The notes: generated by a model from the letters alone, not told the origin. A stretch of 64,000 nt of DNA from Amycolatopsis sp. DSM 110486 (GCF_019468465.1 NZ_CP080519.1:4045001-4109000), one strand, 5' to 3'; positions 1 to 8,776 are shown, counted from the stretch's first letter. Made by a program: numbers and translations.

Positions 1-125
1 GAACCCGCCGACCAACCAACCGATAGCCCCCACAACAATCCTCACCCGCCCGAAAACCGGCAACACTCCACCACATGCAAAAACACAATCCCCCAATGCG
101 CACAACAAATACCCACCCATCGACC
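1..125. repeat. 125-bp inverted repeat, left copy (hps-type upstream region)
   Basis: Read on the minus strand, this stretch is identical over 125 bases to 22044-22168, which lies immediately upstream of hps. The match starts at base 1, so the repeat probably continues beyond the window. The identity ends at base 125/22044. By analogy with the other copy, a minus-strand gene with an hps-type leader should begin just left of base 1. That last point is inference. Confidence 0.93.
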
Positions 126-498
126 GGTCGAGCCGCGTCGCCGGCCGTGGCCCGAGGCGGCCGTCATCGACCTCGGGCCTCGGCTTCGTGCTGTGCGATC
201 GCCTGCCCGATCATCGAACAACAGCAGGTCACAGGCTGTTTTTGGCGGGTTGCTCGGCACTGGCCGCACCGCCGTGGACGCGGCAGTCCGCTCGTGGTGG
301 CGCGGCGGCCGTTCGTCCATGATTCGGTGCCGGTCGTTCGCGATTGGTTGCCAGGCCAGGCGAGGGCGAAGAAGCTGGGAAAAGACAAGCCGAGTTCAGG
401 GCGACGTTACCAGAAAGCCGCCCTGGTCGAACCCTTGACGGGCAACGGTGCCTGAGTTTATCCGGCCGTTGTCGGGGTCGAATGTGAGGGAGGACGCC
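126..498. other. Intergenic region upstream of the pqq operon
   Basis: No convincing gene. Several overlapping frames are open in this GC-rich stretch, but none has a good ribosome binding site or recognisable protein content. It must hold the promoter of the pqq operon. The final bases (487-493, AGGGAGG) are the ribosome binding site of the short peptide gene at 499. Confidence 0.5.
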
Positions 499-567
499 AT
501 GAGGTGGCAAACGCCTTATTTCGCGCTGCTCGACGCGTGCTCCGACGCCGGCCCGCGCCGGTATTGA
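499..567 (+). CDS. Divergent PqqA-like precursor peptide
   Basis: A 22-residue peptide in the usual position of pqqA, directly before pqqB. It has a strong ribosome binding site (AGGGAGG, 487-493). Aligned without gaps to the orthodox PqqA at 11789, it shares M1, W3, T5, P6, C14, A17 and Y22. Y/F8, V/L10, V/L11, E/D12, A/S15 and E/D16 are conservative changes. The crosslinking pair of PqqA (Glu16 and Tyr20, spaced E-x3-Y) is not kept: position 16 is Asp, position 20 is Arg, and the only C-terminal Tyr is residue 22. It is therefore either a decayed pqqA or a variant substrate or decoy for the PqqD/PqqE pair. It overlaps an upstream GTG (504) that automated callers might choose for pqqB. Confidence 0.72.
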   Translation: MRWQTPYFALLDACSDAGPRRY

Positions 568-584
568 CGGATTGTTTTCGTACT

Positions 585-1487
585 GTGTTCATACATTGCC
601 TCGGAGCCGCGGCTGGTGGCGGTTATCCGCAGTGGAATTGCGCTTGTGCCGGCTGCCGCAAGGCCCGGGCCAAGCCTGAAGGCGCGACGACACACGCCGG
701 GATCGCGGTTTCCGGAGACGGCGAACAGTGGGTCCTTCTGAACGCGACCCCGGACGTCCACCACCAGATCGCGGCGGATCCCTCGTTGCACCCCGGCCCG
801 GAGGTCAGGAAGACGCCGGTTGCCGGTGTGTTGCTGACCGACGCGGAGTTCGACCACACGATCGGTCTGCTGATGCTGCGCGAAGGGTCTTCGCTGACGG
901 TGTACGGGACATACCCCGTGCTGGAGGCACTGACCTTGTGGTTCCCGATCCGCGAACTGCTCAGCGACTACGCGGACTTCACCTGGTCCCAGGTCGAGGT
1001 CGGCAAGCCGCTGGACCTGGACGATCGAGTGCGCGTGACCCCGTTCCTGACCGGTTCCAAGGCGCCGCGCTACATCGGGGAGTCCCGGCTTCGCGGCCCG
1101 TCGTCGGAGTGGGAGGTGGGCTACCGCCTGGAAGACAAGGTGACCGGCGGGATCGCGGTGTACGCGCCGACACTGCCGAAGTGGGACGACAAGTTCTCCG
1201 AGCAGGTGGCGTCGGCCGACTGCGTCTTCGTGGACGGCACGTTCTGGACGGACGACGAAATGGCCGGCCAGGGTGCGGGAAGCCGGACCGGGCGCTCCAT
1301 GGGCCACATGCCCGTCAGCGGTGACGACGGTTCGGCCCGCGCGCTGGCCGCACTGCCCGCGAAGCGAAAGATCTACACGCACATCAACAACACGAACCCG
1401 ATTCTCGACGAAGAGTCCCCGGAACGGCGTTGGGTGACGGACTTGGGCATCGAGATCGGCCGAGCCGGCTTGGAGGTGGAAGTATGA
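585..1487 (+). CDS. pqqB: PqqB, metallo-beta-lactamase-fold PQQ biosynthesis protein
   Basis: PqqB acts late in PQQ biosynthesis as a metal-dependent oxygenase of the metallo-beta-lactamase fold. The GTG start at 585 puts the family's N-terminal block (a short beta strand followed by GAAAGGGYPQWNC) at residues 7-19 and gives 300 residues, the normal family length. The longer frame from 504 would overlap the peptide gene at 499-567. No good ribosome binding site precedes 585, and the peptide stop lies 17 bases upstream, so translational coupling is likely. A DAEFDHTIGLL stretch fits the metal-site region. The stop overlaps the pqqC start (ATGA). Confidence 0.93.
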   Translation: MFIHCLGAAAGGGYPQWNCACAGCRKARAKPEGATTHAGIAVSGDGEQWVLLNATPDVHHQIAADPSLHPGPEVRKTPVAGVLLTDAEFDHTIGLLMLREGSSLTVYGTYPVLEALTLWFPIRELLSDYADFTWSQVEVGKPLDLDDRVRVTPFLTGSKAPRYIGESRLRGPSSEWEVGYRLEDKVTGGIAVYAPTLPKWDDKFSEQVASADCVFVDGTFWTDDEMAGQGAGSRTGRSMGHMPVSGDDGSARALAALPAKRKIYTHINNTNPILDEESPERRWVTDLGIEIGRAGLEVEV

Positions 1488-2179
1488 ACCCGTGGTCTGC
1501 CGAGGAGTTCGAGGCGCACCTGCGGTCCATCGGAGAAAAGCGGTACCACCATCTGCACCCGTTCAACGAGCGGATGCACTCGGGCACGCTGACCGAGGAG
1601 GAGTTCCGGGGTTGGGTGCGGAATCGCTTCTACTACCAGATGAACCTGCCCAAGAAGGACGCGTTCATCCTGACCAAGCTCCCCGGCCGGGAGGATCGGC
1701 GCCAGTGGATCCAGCGCATCATCGACCATGACGGGCGAACGGGCGCAGAGGGCGGTCTCGAGAAGTGGATTCGCCTCGGCGCGGCTGTCGGCCTGAGCCG
1801 CGAAGCGTTGTTCGACACCGACACGGTGCTTCCCGGAGTGCGGTTCGCCGTCGACGCCTATGTGGACTTCTGCCGTCAGAAGCCGTGGCTGGAGGCCGTG
1901 GCGTCGGCGCTGACCGAACTGTTCGCGCCGGATCTGCTCAGCCGGCGGATCACCGACGTGCAGCACCATTACCCGTGGATCGCTTCGGAAGGCCTTGAGT
2001 ACTTCCGGGCGCGGCTCACCCAGCAGCCCAAGGACATCGCACACCTGCTCGAACTGGTGCTCAACCACGCGAAGTCGAAGGAACAGCAGGACGCGTGCGC
2101 ACGAGCCCTGGAGTTCAAGTGTGACGTCCTGTGGAGCCTGCTGGATGCCGTGGAACTCGCGTACAGCAAGAGTTCGTGA
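1484..2179 (+). CDS. pqqC: PqqC, pyrroloquinoline-quinone synthase
   Basis: PqqC is a cofactor-free oxidase that performs the final ring closure and eight-electron oxidation to PQQ. The 231-residue product is family length and opens with the typical region around EFEAHLRSIGEKRYHHLHPF, followed by RNRFYYQMNLPKKDAF. It starts at ATG 1484, overlapping the pqqB stop by four bases, and its own stop overlaps the pqqD ATG by one base. A single transcript with coupled translation is therefore likely. Nothing looks truncated or frameshifted. Confidence 0.96.
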   Translation: MNPWSAEEFEAHLRSIGEKRYHHLHPFNERMHSGTLTEEEFRGWVRNRFYYQMNLPKKDAFILTKLPGREDRRQWIQRIIDHDGRTGAEGGLEKWIRLGAAVGLSREALFDTDTVLPGVRFAVDAYVDFCRQKPWLEAVASALTELFAPDLLSRRITDVQHHYPWIASEGLEYFRARLTQQPKDIAHLLELVLNHAKSKEQQDACARALEFKCDVLWSLLDAVELAYSKSS

Positions 2180-2454
2180 TGGACGAATCCGACTTGACGG
2201 CCATCCCGAAGCTGGCGACCAAGGCGATGCTCAAGCACGACAACGTCCGTGACGTGGAGCTGCTCCTGTTGCCGGAGCGGGTCGTGCTCCTGAACAAGTC
2301 CGGGGCGGCGATCTTGGGGCTGTGCGACGGCAGCCGGACCGTGCGGCAGCTGGTCGACCAGCTCGAGCAGGACTTCGCGGCCGCCGATCTCGCGAACGAC
2401 GTGATGACGTTCCTCCAGGATGCCCGCGGACGGGGTTGGGTGGTGGTCTCATGA
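2179..2454 (+). CDS. pqqD: PqqD, peptide chaperone for PqqA
   Basis: PqqD is the RiPP recognition protein that binds PqqA and presents it to the radical SAM enzyme PqqE. The 91-residue product has the compact winged-helix PqqD layout with LLLPERVVLLNKSGAAIL near residues 30-47 and a following GSRTVRQLVDQLE helix. It is a separate gene here, not fused to PqqC. It starts inside the pqqC stop (TGATG) and ends overlapping the pqqE start (ATGA). This tight coupling favours 1:1 production with PqqE. Confidence 0.94.
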   Translation: MDESDLTAIPKLATKAMLKHDNVRDVELLLLPERVVLLNKSGAAILGLCDGSRTVRQLVDQLEQDFAAADLANDVMTFLQDARGRGWVVVS

Positions 2455-3575
2455 ACGGCACGCCGCAGCCGTACGGCCTGCTGGCCGAAGTCACGCACCA
2501 GTGCCCGTTGCACTGCGTCTACTGCTCGAACCCGTTGGAGCTGCTGGATCGGCAGGACGAGCTCACCACCGAAGACTGGTTGCGGGTGATCAACGAGGCG
2601 GTTGGGCTCGGGGTCGTGCAGGTGCACTTCTCGGGCGGTGAACCCCTCGTTCGCGGCGATCTGGAGACGCTGGTCGCCGAATGCCGTCGCCTCGGGCTGT
2701 ACACGAACCTGATCACCAGCGGCCTCGGGCTCACGGAGAGCCGGGCGAAATCACTTGTCGAGGCCGGCCTCAACAGCGCGCAGCTGAGCATCCAGGGCGA
2801 CGCCGCCGAGTCGACGAACCTGGTCGCGGCGAGCAAGCGGTTCGACAAGAAGGAGGCCGCCGCACGCATCATCCGCGACGCCGGCCTGCCGTTGAACATG
2901 AACGTGGTCCTGCACCGGATGAACCTGCCGCGGCTGGACGCGATCATCGACGTCTGCGTGTCGTGGGGCGCCGAGCGGCTGGAGCTCGCGAACTCCCAGT
3001 ACTACGGCTGGGCCCTGCGCAACCGTGATCTGCTGATGCCGACCAAGGCCCAGCTCGACGACGCGGTCGGTGTTTACGAACGCCGGAAGGCCGAGCTGGG
3101 GGAGAGCATGGAACTCCTCTGGATCCTTCCGGACTACTACGAGCCCTACCCGAAGCCGTGCATGGGCGGCTGGGCGCAGAACGCACTGACCGTCGCGCCG
3201 GACGGCACCGTGTACCCGTGCCCGGTGGCCGCGGAGATCACGACGATGACCTTCTCCTCGGTTCGCGACCACGATCTCGCGTGGATCTGGGAGAAGTCCG
3301 AGGCGTTCCAGGCCTACCGCGGAACGGAGTGGATGCCCGACCCGTGCCAGAGCTGCCCGCGCAAGGAGCTCGATTTCGGCGGCTGCCGGTGCCAGGCGTT
3401 CGCGTTGACCGGTGACGCGGCGCGCACCGATCCCGTGTGCATGCACTCGCCCGACCACCACTTGGTGCAGGACGCTCTCGTTCGCGCCAACCAGGAGGAT
3501 GTCCCGACCGACGGTGAAAAGCTCCGCGAAAAGCTGGTTTACCGCCGCCCGACGGTGTCGGCGCACCGGCCCTGA
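2451..3575 (+). CDS. pqqE: PqqE, radical SAM/SPASM enzyme that crosslinks PqqA
   Basis: PqqE forms the carbon-carbon bond between Glu and Tyr of PqqA, the first step of PQQ synthesis. The radical SAM cluster motif CPLHCVYC is near residues 16-23 and the SAM-binding GGEP is present. The C-terminal SPASM region keeps its cysteines (CMGGWAQ, DGTVYPCP, CQSCPRK, GGCRCQ) for the auxiliary Fe-S clusters. At 374 residues it has normal length. It is the last pqq gene of the operon and is followed three bases later by an M1 aminopeptidase. Confidence 0.96.
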   Translation: MNGTPQPYGLLAEVTHQCPLHCVYCSNPLELLDRQDELTTEDWLRVINEAVGLGVVQVHFSGGEPLVRGDLETLVAECRRLGLYTNLITSGLGLTESRAKSLVEAGLNSAQLSIQGDAAESTNLVAASKRFDKKEAAARIIRDAGLPLNMNVVLHRMNLPRLDAIIDVCVSWGAERLELANSQYYGWALRNRDLLMPTKAQLDDAVGVYERRKAELGESMELLWILPDYYEPYPKPCMGGWAQNALTVAPDGTVYPCPVAAEITTMTFSSVRDHDLAWIWEKSEAFQAYRGTEWMPDPCQSCPRKELDFGGCRCQAFALTGDAARTDPVCMHSPDHHLVQDALVRANQEDVPTDGEKLREKLVYRRPTVSAHRP

Positions 3576-3578
3576 CGG

Positions 3579-6074
3579 ATGCCGTTCGACGGCCGGGTCG
3601 CCTCCGGTGACAAGCTGACGCAGGACGAGGCGGCAGCGCGTTCGGCTGAGGTCTTCGACGTCCATTACGCGGTGGAGCTCGACTTGACGGTCGGTGCGCG
3701 GAAGTTCGCGACGAGCACGGTGGTCCGCTTCCAGGCTCGGTCCGGGGATGCGTTCGTCTTCCTCGACTTCGCGGGGCAGGTCGAGTCGGCCGAGTGCAAC
3801 GGCCGTGAGCTGGGGCCGGACGCGCACGAAGGGACGCGCGTCCGGCTGGCCGTGCGCCCCGGCGGGAACACCGTTCGCGTGGCCGGCTTCGCGGCGTATT
3901 CGCGAACCGGTGAGGGGCTGCACTGGTTCCAGGACCCGCTCGACGGCCAGGTTTACGTGCACACGAAGTTCGAACCTTTCGCGGCGCACCAGGTGTTCGC
4001 GTGCTTCGACCAGCCCGATCTGAAGGCGACGGTCGACCTGACTGTCACCGCCGACGCCGGCTGGGTCGTGGTCGCCAACACCGACCCCGAGGAACCACCG
4101 ACGCCGGTCGGCGATCGTTCGACGTGGCGCTTCGGCCGTACGCCACCGCTGCCGCCGTACCTGGTGGCTTTCGCCGCCGGCCCGTTCCGGCGGCTGCGGT
4201 CCAGCCACCGCGCCGTGCCGCTGGCGCTGTACGCGCGTGGCTCGCTCTTCGAGGAGCTCACTCGCGACGCGCCCGAACTCTTCGACGTGATCGGGCGCGG
4301 GCTCGACTTCTACGGCCGGTTGTTCGACCTGCCGTACCCGTTCACCAAGTACGACCACGTTTTCGCGCCCGAGTACGCGTTCGGCGGGATGGAACACCCG
4401 GGCTGCGTGACGCTCAACGAGCGGTTCGTGTTCCAGCACCGGGTCACCGCGGAAGCGCGGCGAAAACGCGCCGAGGTCCTGCTGCACGAGATGGCGCACA
4501 TGTGGTTCGGCGACTACGTGACGATGCGCTGGTGGGACGACCTGTGGCTGAACGAGGCCTTCGCGACGATGATGGCCGTCGTCGCGCAGGCCGAAGCGAC
4601 GCCGTACGGGGAAGGCTGGACCGCGTTCGCCCACCACGCCCTGCCGGCCGCCCGGCACGCCGACCGGCTGCCCACGGCCCACGCGATCCGGGTGGAAACC
4701 GCCGACACCGCCGCCGCGCGGTCGAATCTCGGGCCGATCGTCTACCTGAGGGGCGCGGCGGTGCTCCACGACCTCGCTTCGCGCGTGGGCTGGGAAACTT
4801 TCGTCGCCGGCGTGCGGACCTTCTTGCGGACGCACGCGTGGGGCAACGCCGACCTCGAGGATTTCGTGGCCGCGCTTCGGAAGCTGTCGAACGAGGACGT
4901 GGACCGGTGGGTCGACGAGTGGCTGCTGCGCCGCGGGGTCAACACGGTCGAGGTGGCTCGCGGCCGCCTGGTCCAGCTTCCCGATCCGGAGGTTCGGCCG
5001 CGCCACTTGACGTTGCGGGTCGCCGCGTTTGACGAACGCGAGGGCGAGCTGCTGCTGCGGCACCGCGCGCACGTGTCACTCGGTCCCCGTGAGGGTGACC
5101 GTGCCGTCGCCGGCGCCGACCTGCTCGTGCCCAACGACGACGCGGTGCGCCACGTCAAGGTCAGGCTGGACCCGCGGTCCCGGCGGACGGCCCTGCGGAG
5201 TCTGTCCACATTGGATGATCGGCGGGCGCGGGCAGTCGTCTGGGGAGCGTTGTGGGACGACGTGCTCGACGCACGCCTGCCGGCACGCAGCTACGCGGCG
5301 GCCGTGCTCACCCACGGCGTCCGGGAGAGCGATGTCGGTGTGCTGGAAGCGTTGGTGGAACGTGCGGTGCGAGCGGTCGAGCTCTACGGAGACCCGCTCG
5401 ACCGGGACCGGCTGCTCGAAGCCGTCGCGCGCCGGGTGCGCGCGCAGCTGGCCGCCGCCGCGCTCGGCAGTGACCGCCGGCTGGTTCTCGCCCGAGCTCT
5501 CGTCGGTGTCGGCCAGGACCACGGCTTGCTGAGCGACCTCGTGCGCGGCCGGTCGCCGTGGCTGGACCTGGAAGTGGATCGGGACCTGCGGTGGCGGGCA
5601 GCGGTCCGCCTGGCCTTGACCGGAGGCGACGTCGACGGACTGCTGCGCGTCGCACGGGAAGCCGATCCGGGGGACGGCGGCCGCCGCAACGCCTTGACGG
5701 CAGAAGCCGCGCGTCCCACGCGGGCCGCCAAAGAAGAGGCCTGGACGCGGGTGGTCGGCGAGGATTTCTCGCTCGCGGAACGGAAAGCCGTCATGGCGGG
5801 GCTGCGGCAACCGGGGCAGGAGGCGCTGCTCACCCCGTACGCGGACCGCTACCTGCGGGCGTTGGAGAGCGGCGCAGGCGAGGCTGAGTTCCCGCTGGCG
5901 TTCGCGCGGGGGCTGTACCCGCGGTTCACGACCGACGAGCACGCGGTGCTGGCTCGCACGGATCGCCTGCTGGAGAGCGGATTGCTCCCCGAAAACGTGC
6001 GTAAGGTCGTCCGCGAGGAGCGGACCGAACTGGCCCTCATGCGGGCCGCGCGGGCGTGCGACGCGGCGCGCTGA
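3579..6074 (+). CDS. M1-family zinc aminopeptidase (PepN-like)
   Basis: An 831-residue gluzincin with the substrate-recognition motif GGMEHPG (family consensus GGMEN) and the zinc site HEMAH followed by WLNEAFA, which supplies the third ligand. An N-terminal beta saddle precedes the catalytic domain and a helical C-terminal ERAP1-like domain follows. There is no signal peptide, so it should act in the cytoplasm. Its ATG lies three bases after the pqqE stop, implying co-transcription and coupling. The pqq cluster shows no M16-type PqqF/PqqG peptidase, so this enzyme is a candidate for trimming crosslinked PqqA. General peptide turnover is the alternative. Confidence 0.92.
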   Translation: MPFDGRVASGDKLTQDEAAARSAEVFDVHYAVELDLTVGARKFATSTVVRFQARSGDAFVFLDFAGQVESAECNGRELGPDAHEGTRVRLAVRPGGNTVRVAGFAAYSRTGEGLHWFQDPLDGQVYVHTKFEPFAAHQVFACFDQPDLKATVDLTVTADAGWVVVANTDPEEPPTPVGDRSTWRFGRTPPLPPYLVAFAAGPFRRLRSSHRAVPLALYARGSLFEELTRDAPELFDVIGRGLDFYGRLFDLPYPFTKYDHVFAPEYAFGGMEHPGCVTLNERFVFQHRVTAEARRKRAEVLLHEMAHMWFGDYVTMRWWDDLWLNEAFATMMAVVAQAEATPYGEGWTAFAHHALPAARHADRLPTAHAIRVETADTAAARSNLGPIVYLRGAAVLHDLASRVGWETFVAGVRTFLRTHAWGNADLEDFVAALRKLSNEDVDRWVDEWLLRRGVNTVEVARGRLVQLPDPEVRPRHLTLRVAAFDEREGELLLRHRAHVSLGPREGDRAVAGADLLVPNDDAVRHVKVRLDPRSRRTALRSLSTLDDRRARAVVWGALWDDVLDARLPARSYAAAVLTHGVRESDVGVLEALVERAVRAVELYGDPLDRDRLLEAVARRVRAQLAAAALGSDRRLVLARALVGVGQDHGLLSDLVRGRSPWLDLEVDRDLRWRAAVRLALTGGDVDGLLRVAREADPGDGGRRNALTAEAARPTRAAKEEAWTRVVGEDFSLAERKAVMAGLRQPGQEALLTPYADRYLRALESGAGEAEFPLAFARGLYPRFTTDEHAVLARTDRLLESGLLPENVRKVVREERTELALMRAARACDAAR

Positions 6075-6092
6075 GGCGGAATCGAGGTGGAT

Positions 6093-6135
6093 GGCGCAAG
6101 GCCCCGGTGCTCTGTGCAGGCCGGAACCTTGCGCC
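6093..6135 (+). terminator. Stem-loop after the pqq operon
   Basis: Nine-base perfect arms GGCGCAAGG (6093-6101) and CCTTGCGCC (6127-6135) enclose a GC-rich 25-base loop, 18 bases after the aminopeptidase stop. No clear U-tract follows, so it is a likely but not classical terminator. Confidence 0.6.
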
Positions 6136-6592
6136 AGCAGGAGTCCCGCCCGCGGGTGCCGGCCGACCGCCGCGATGGCGAGAAAGGGAATGGAACTGTT
6201 ACTGTCCGGGAAAAGCAGCTGCGTCCCGAAACCCGGAACTTCGTCGCCGAACTATGGTCGGCGCGTGGAAATTGCGGCAAGCCAGGTCGAACGAATGGCC
6301 GTGAATCCAGGACGAACGGTGTCGGGGCTGCCACGAAGGGGAACACGAGTCCCTTGACTACCGGCCGTTCGCCGTGTTGAGATTGCCGAACGGGTGCAGT
6401 TCACGGCCTCTTCGCCGCCGCCCGATTACCCCGAACGTCCGTATGTGGCGCGGTGCACACCGTTCATGTCCGCACAGTGCGCGTTCGTGCTCAACAGATT
6501 GACCACGCAATCCGGGCCGGGCACGCTCGTTGCACACCGGGAGCCGCCGGTGTAGCCGACAACTGCTTTTCTGCGGAGCGAGAGGTGGAAAC
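6136..6592. other. Intergenic region before the LysR gene
   Basis: No supported gene. The stretch is less GC-rich than its neighbours in places and must carry the promoter of the lysR-fba transcript. I could not assign -35/-10 elements or a definite T-N11-A LysR box. Confidence 0.4.
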
Positions 6593-7600
6593 GTGGTTCT
6601 TCCGTCAAAGATGCCTCAGCTCGCCGACCTCGATTTACTGCTGTCAGTGGAAAGTTATGGCAGCGTGGGAAAAGCCGCTCAAGCGCACAGTCTTTCGCAG
6701 CCGGCCGCCAGTATCCGGATCAGCGCGATGGAACGCCGTCTGGGTCTTCGGCTGCTGGAGCGTTCTCCTACCGGTTCGAAGCTCACCGAGGACGGGGAAA
6801 TGCTGGCGAAGTACGCCCGCAACGTGATGAGTGCCGCGCGGGAGTTGCTGGAGTTCGGATCCGGGGCTCCGTCCGCCGATGCGAAACGGCTGCGGGTCGC
6901 GGGCAGCCCGGCCGTCTCCGAGCATTTGATCCCTGAATGGCTGAACCGGTCCGGGTTCTCGTTCGGTGAGGCCCGGGTGGAGGTGCAGACCGGCAGCATC
7001 GACGAGCTCCGCCGGCTGATCCGGGCGGGCCACGTCGATCTCGCGTTCATCGATGGCTGGTGCCAGGCCGGAAGCCACGTGCAGAAGCAGTTCGGCGACG
7101 ACATGGTCACCCGCTACATCTGCGACGACATGCTGGCCGTGGTGGTCGGCGCGAAGCACCCGTGGGCCAGGAGGACCCGTCCCCTGACGGTGCGGGAGCT
7201 GGCATCCGCGCCACTCGTCCTGCGCGAGCGCGGTTCAGGACTCCGGGAGTTCACGGATGAGCTGCTGGGAACTGCCCGCACCCCGCGCAGTTACGTCGAA
7301 TTTCCCTCCAGCGCCGCGATCAAGCAAGCGGTCGCGACGAGCCAGCGGGTGACCGTGCTGAACATTTCGACCGTGCGGTCCGAACTCGCGGAAGGCCGGC
7401 TGCACCTGGTGGCAGTCGACCAGGAAATGCCGGCGAAACCCATCTACGCGGCGTGGAGTGAGCGCCGGGATCTCCCGGGGTACGCGCGGGAACTGGTGGA
7501 GATCGCAGCGTCGAAAGGCAGTCCGATGCCGGTTTTCGTGCCTGGGCAGAAAGTCAAAGGCAGTCGGCTCGCGGTCGCGAAAACCACCACCAAAACGTAA
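6593..7600 (+). CDS. LysR-family transcriptional regulator
   Basis: A 335-residue LysR-type regulator. The N-terminal winged helix-turn-helix covers about residues 10-65 (DLDLLLSVESYGSVGKAAQA, then QPAASIRISAMERRLGLRLL), and a periplasmic-binding-like effector domain follows. The GTG at 6593 is chosen because AGAGGTGG lies just upstream; an ATG six codons further in (6611) is possible. It is on the same strand as fba, 43 bases downstream. It probably controls the fba transcript and perhaps other C1-assimilation genes, as CbbR does for the Calvin cycle. The effector is not evident from sequence. Confidence 0.9.
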   Translation: MVLPSKMPQLADLDLLLSVESYGSVGKAAQAHSLSQPAASIRISAMERRLGLRLLERSPTGSKLTEDGEMLAKYARNVMSAARELLEFGSGAPSADAKRLRVAGSPAVSEHLIPEWLNRSGFSFGEARVEVQTGSIDELRRLIRAGHVDLAFIDGWCQAGSHVQKQFGDDMVTRYICDDMLAVVVGAKHPWARRTRPLTVRELASAPLVLRERGSGLREFTDELLGTARTPRSYVEFPSSAAIKQAVATSQRVTVLNISTVRSELAEGRLHLVAVDQEMPAKPIYAAWSERRDLPGYARELVEIAASKGSPMPVFVPGQKVKGSRLAVAKTTTKT

Positions 7601-7643
7601 GACGACGGTCAACGTCGGTCGAGACTCAGGAGGAGCAAGGTAG

Positions 7644-8621
7644 ATGTCAGCACTGAATAAAATCGCGCGCACGCTCGTCTCCAACAGGCGCGGTATTCTC
7701 GCTGCCGATGAGAGCATCGGGACGATGTCTTCTCGCCTGGAGAAGGTGGGGGTCGAGCCGACCGAGGAAAGCCGCCGGGTCTACCGCGAGCTGATCGTCA
7801 CGACCCCCCGGCTCGCCGAATCGATCAGCGGCGTCATTCTCGCGGACGAGACGTTCCACCAGAAATTGACCAACGGACGTACGTTCCCGGAGTTCCTCGA
7901 CGATCTCGGGATTCTGGCCGGGATCAAGGTCGACACCGGGGCGAAGCCGTTGGCGGGAGCCTCCGACGAGAAGATCACCGAAGGGCTCGACGGGCTGCGT
8001 GAACGAGTCGCGGCCTACGTGCGAGGCGGAGCGACGTTCGCCAAGTGGCGCGCGGTGATCACGATCGGCGACAACGTGCCGTCGGAGCGCGCGGTGCACG
8101 CGAACGTGCACGCGTTGGCGCGGTACGCGGGCCTCTGCCAGGAAGGCGGCCTGGTGCCCATCGTGGAACCCGAGGTGCTGATGGATGGTTCCCACTCGCT
8201 GGCCCAGTGCCGGCAGGTGACGACGTCGGTGCTGGAGGTGTTGTTCGAGGAGCTCGACCTGATGCGGGTGCAGCTCGACGGCATCGTCCTCAAGCCCAAC
8301 ATGGTCGTCGCCGGAGCGGGCAGCTCGGATCGGCCCTCGGTCGCCGATGTCGCCAAGGCCACAGTGGACACTCTGCGCGCGACGGTGCCGGCGTCCGTGC
8401 CGGGCATCGCCTTCCTTTCCGGTGGGCAACGCCCGGAGGTGGCGACCCAGCACCTCGGAGCGATGCAGAAGCTCGATCCGCTGCCCTGGGAGCTCACGTA
8501 CTCCTTCGGCCGGGCACTGGTCGGGCCGGCTCTGGAGGCGTGGCGGGGCGACGAGGGCAAGCGGGCCGCCGCCCAGCAGGTGCTCTCCGACCGAGCTGTC
8601 GCGAACGCCGCCGCCCGCTGA
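7644..8621 (+). CDS. fba: Fructose-bisphosphate aldolase, class I
   Basis: Class I (Schiff-base) aldolase of 325 residues. It opens with the family block GILAADESIGTMSSRL and has the Schiff-base lysine K217 in GIVLKPNMV, then FLSGGQ and YSFGRALVGPAL near the C-terminus. It interconverts fructose 1,6-bisphosphate with DHAP and glyceraldehyde 3-phosphate, and class I enzymes can also make sedoheptulose 1,7-bisphosphate. The start at 7644 has a strong AGGAGGAG site. It is grouped with glpX-like, HAD, rpiB and, further on, hps-phi-tkt-pfk, so its role here is most likely the cleavage and regeneration phase of the RuMP cycle. Confidence 0.95.
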   Translation: MSALNKIARTLVSNRRGILAADESIGTMSSRLEKVGVEPTEESRRVYRELIVTTPRLAESISGVILADETFHQKLTNGRTFPEFLDDLGILAGIKVDTGAKPLAGASDEKITEGLDGLRERVAAYVRGGATFAKWRAVITIGDNVPSERAVHANVHALARYAGLCQEGGLVPIVEPEVLMDGSHSLAQCRQVTTSVLEVLFEELDLMRVQLDGIVLKPNMVVAGAGSSDRPSVADVAKATVDTLRATVPASVPGIAFLSGGQRPEVATQHLGAMQKLDPLPWELTYSFGRALVGPALEAWRGDEGKRAAAQQVLSDRAVANAAAR

Positions 8622-8776
8622 GCGTTCGAGCCGGGGGGCCGTCCGCGGTGCCGGCGGCCGGCGCCTCCTTGAAGGGGGCGACCGGAACGGCGAGGTGGTC
8701 TGCCGGTCCGGTCGCCCTCGGTTCGGTGTTCACGACAGCACACCCTTCACCGACCAGTCCGAGGGGATTGAGGTTC

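Noticed and set aside
504..584. Longer pqqB start at GTG 504
   Set aside because: It would overlap the peptide gene at 499-567, adds residues without family similarity, and leaves the conserved PqqB N-terminus 27 residues inside the protein.
2751..5072. 773-residue minus-strand open frame
   Set aside because: It is antisense to pqqE and the M1 aminopeptidase, has low-complexity Arg/His/Val-rich composition and no domain; a GC-rich shadow frame.
6136..6592. A small RNA or leader peptide before the LysR gene
   Set aside because: Short frames exist, but none combines a ribosome binding site with a credible product, and no clear RNA structure was found.
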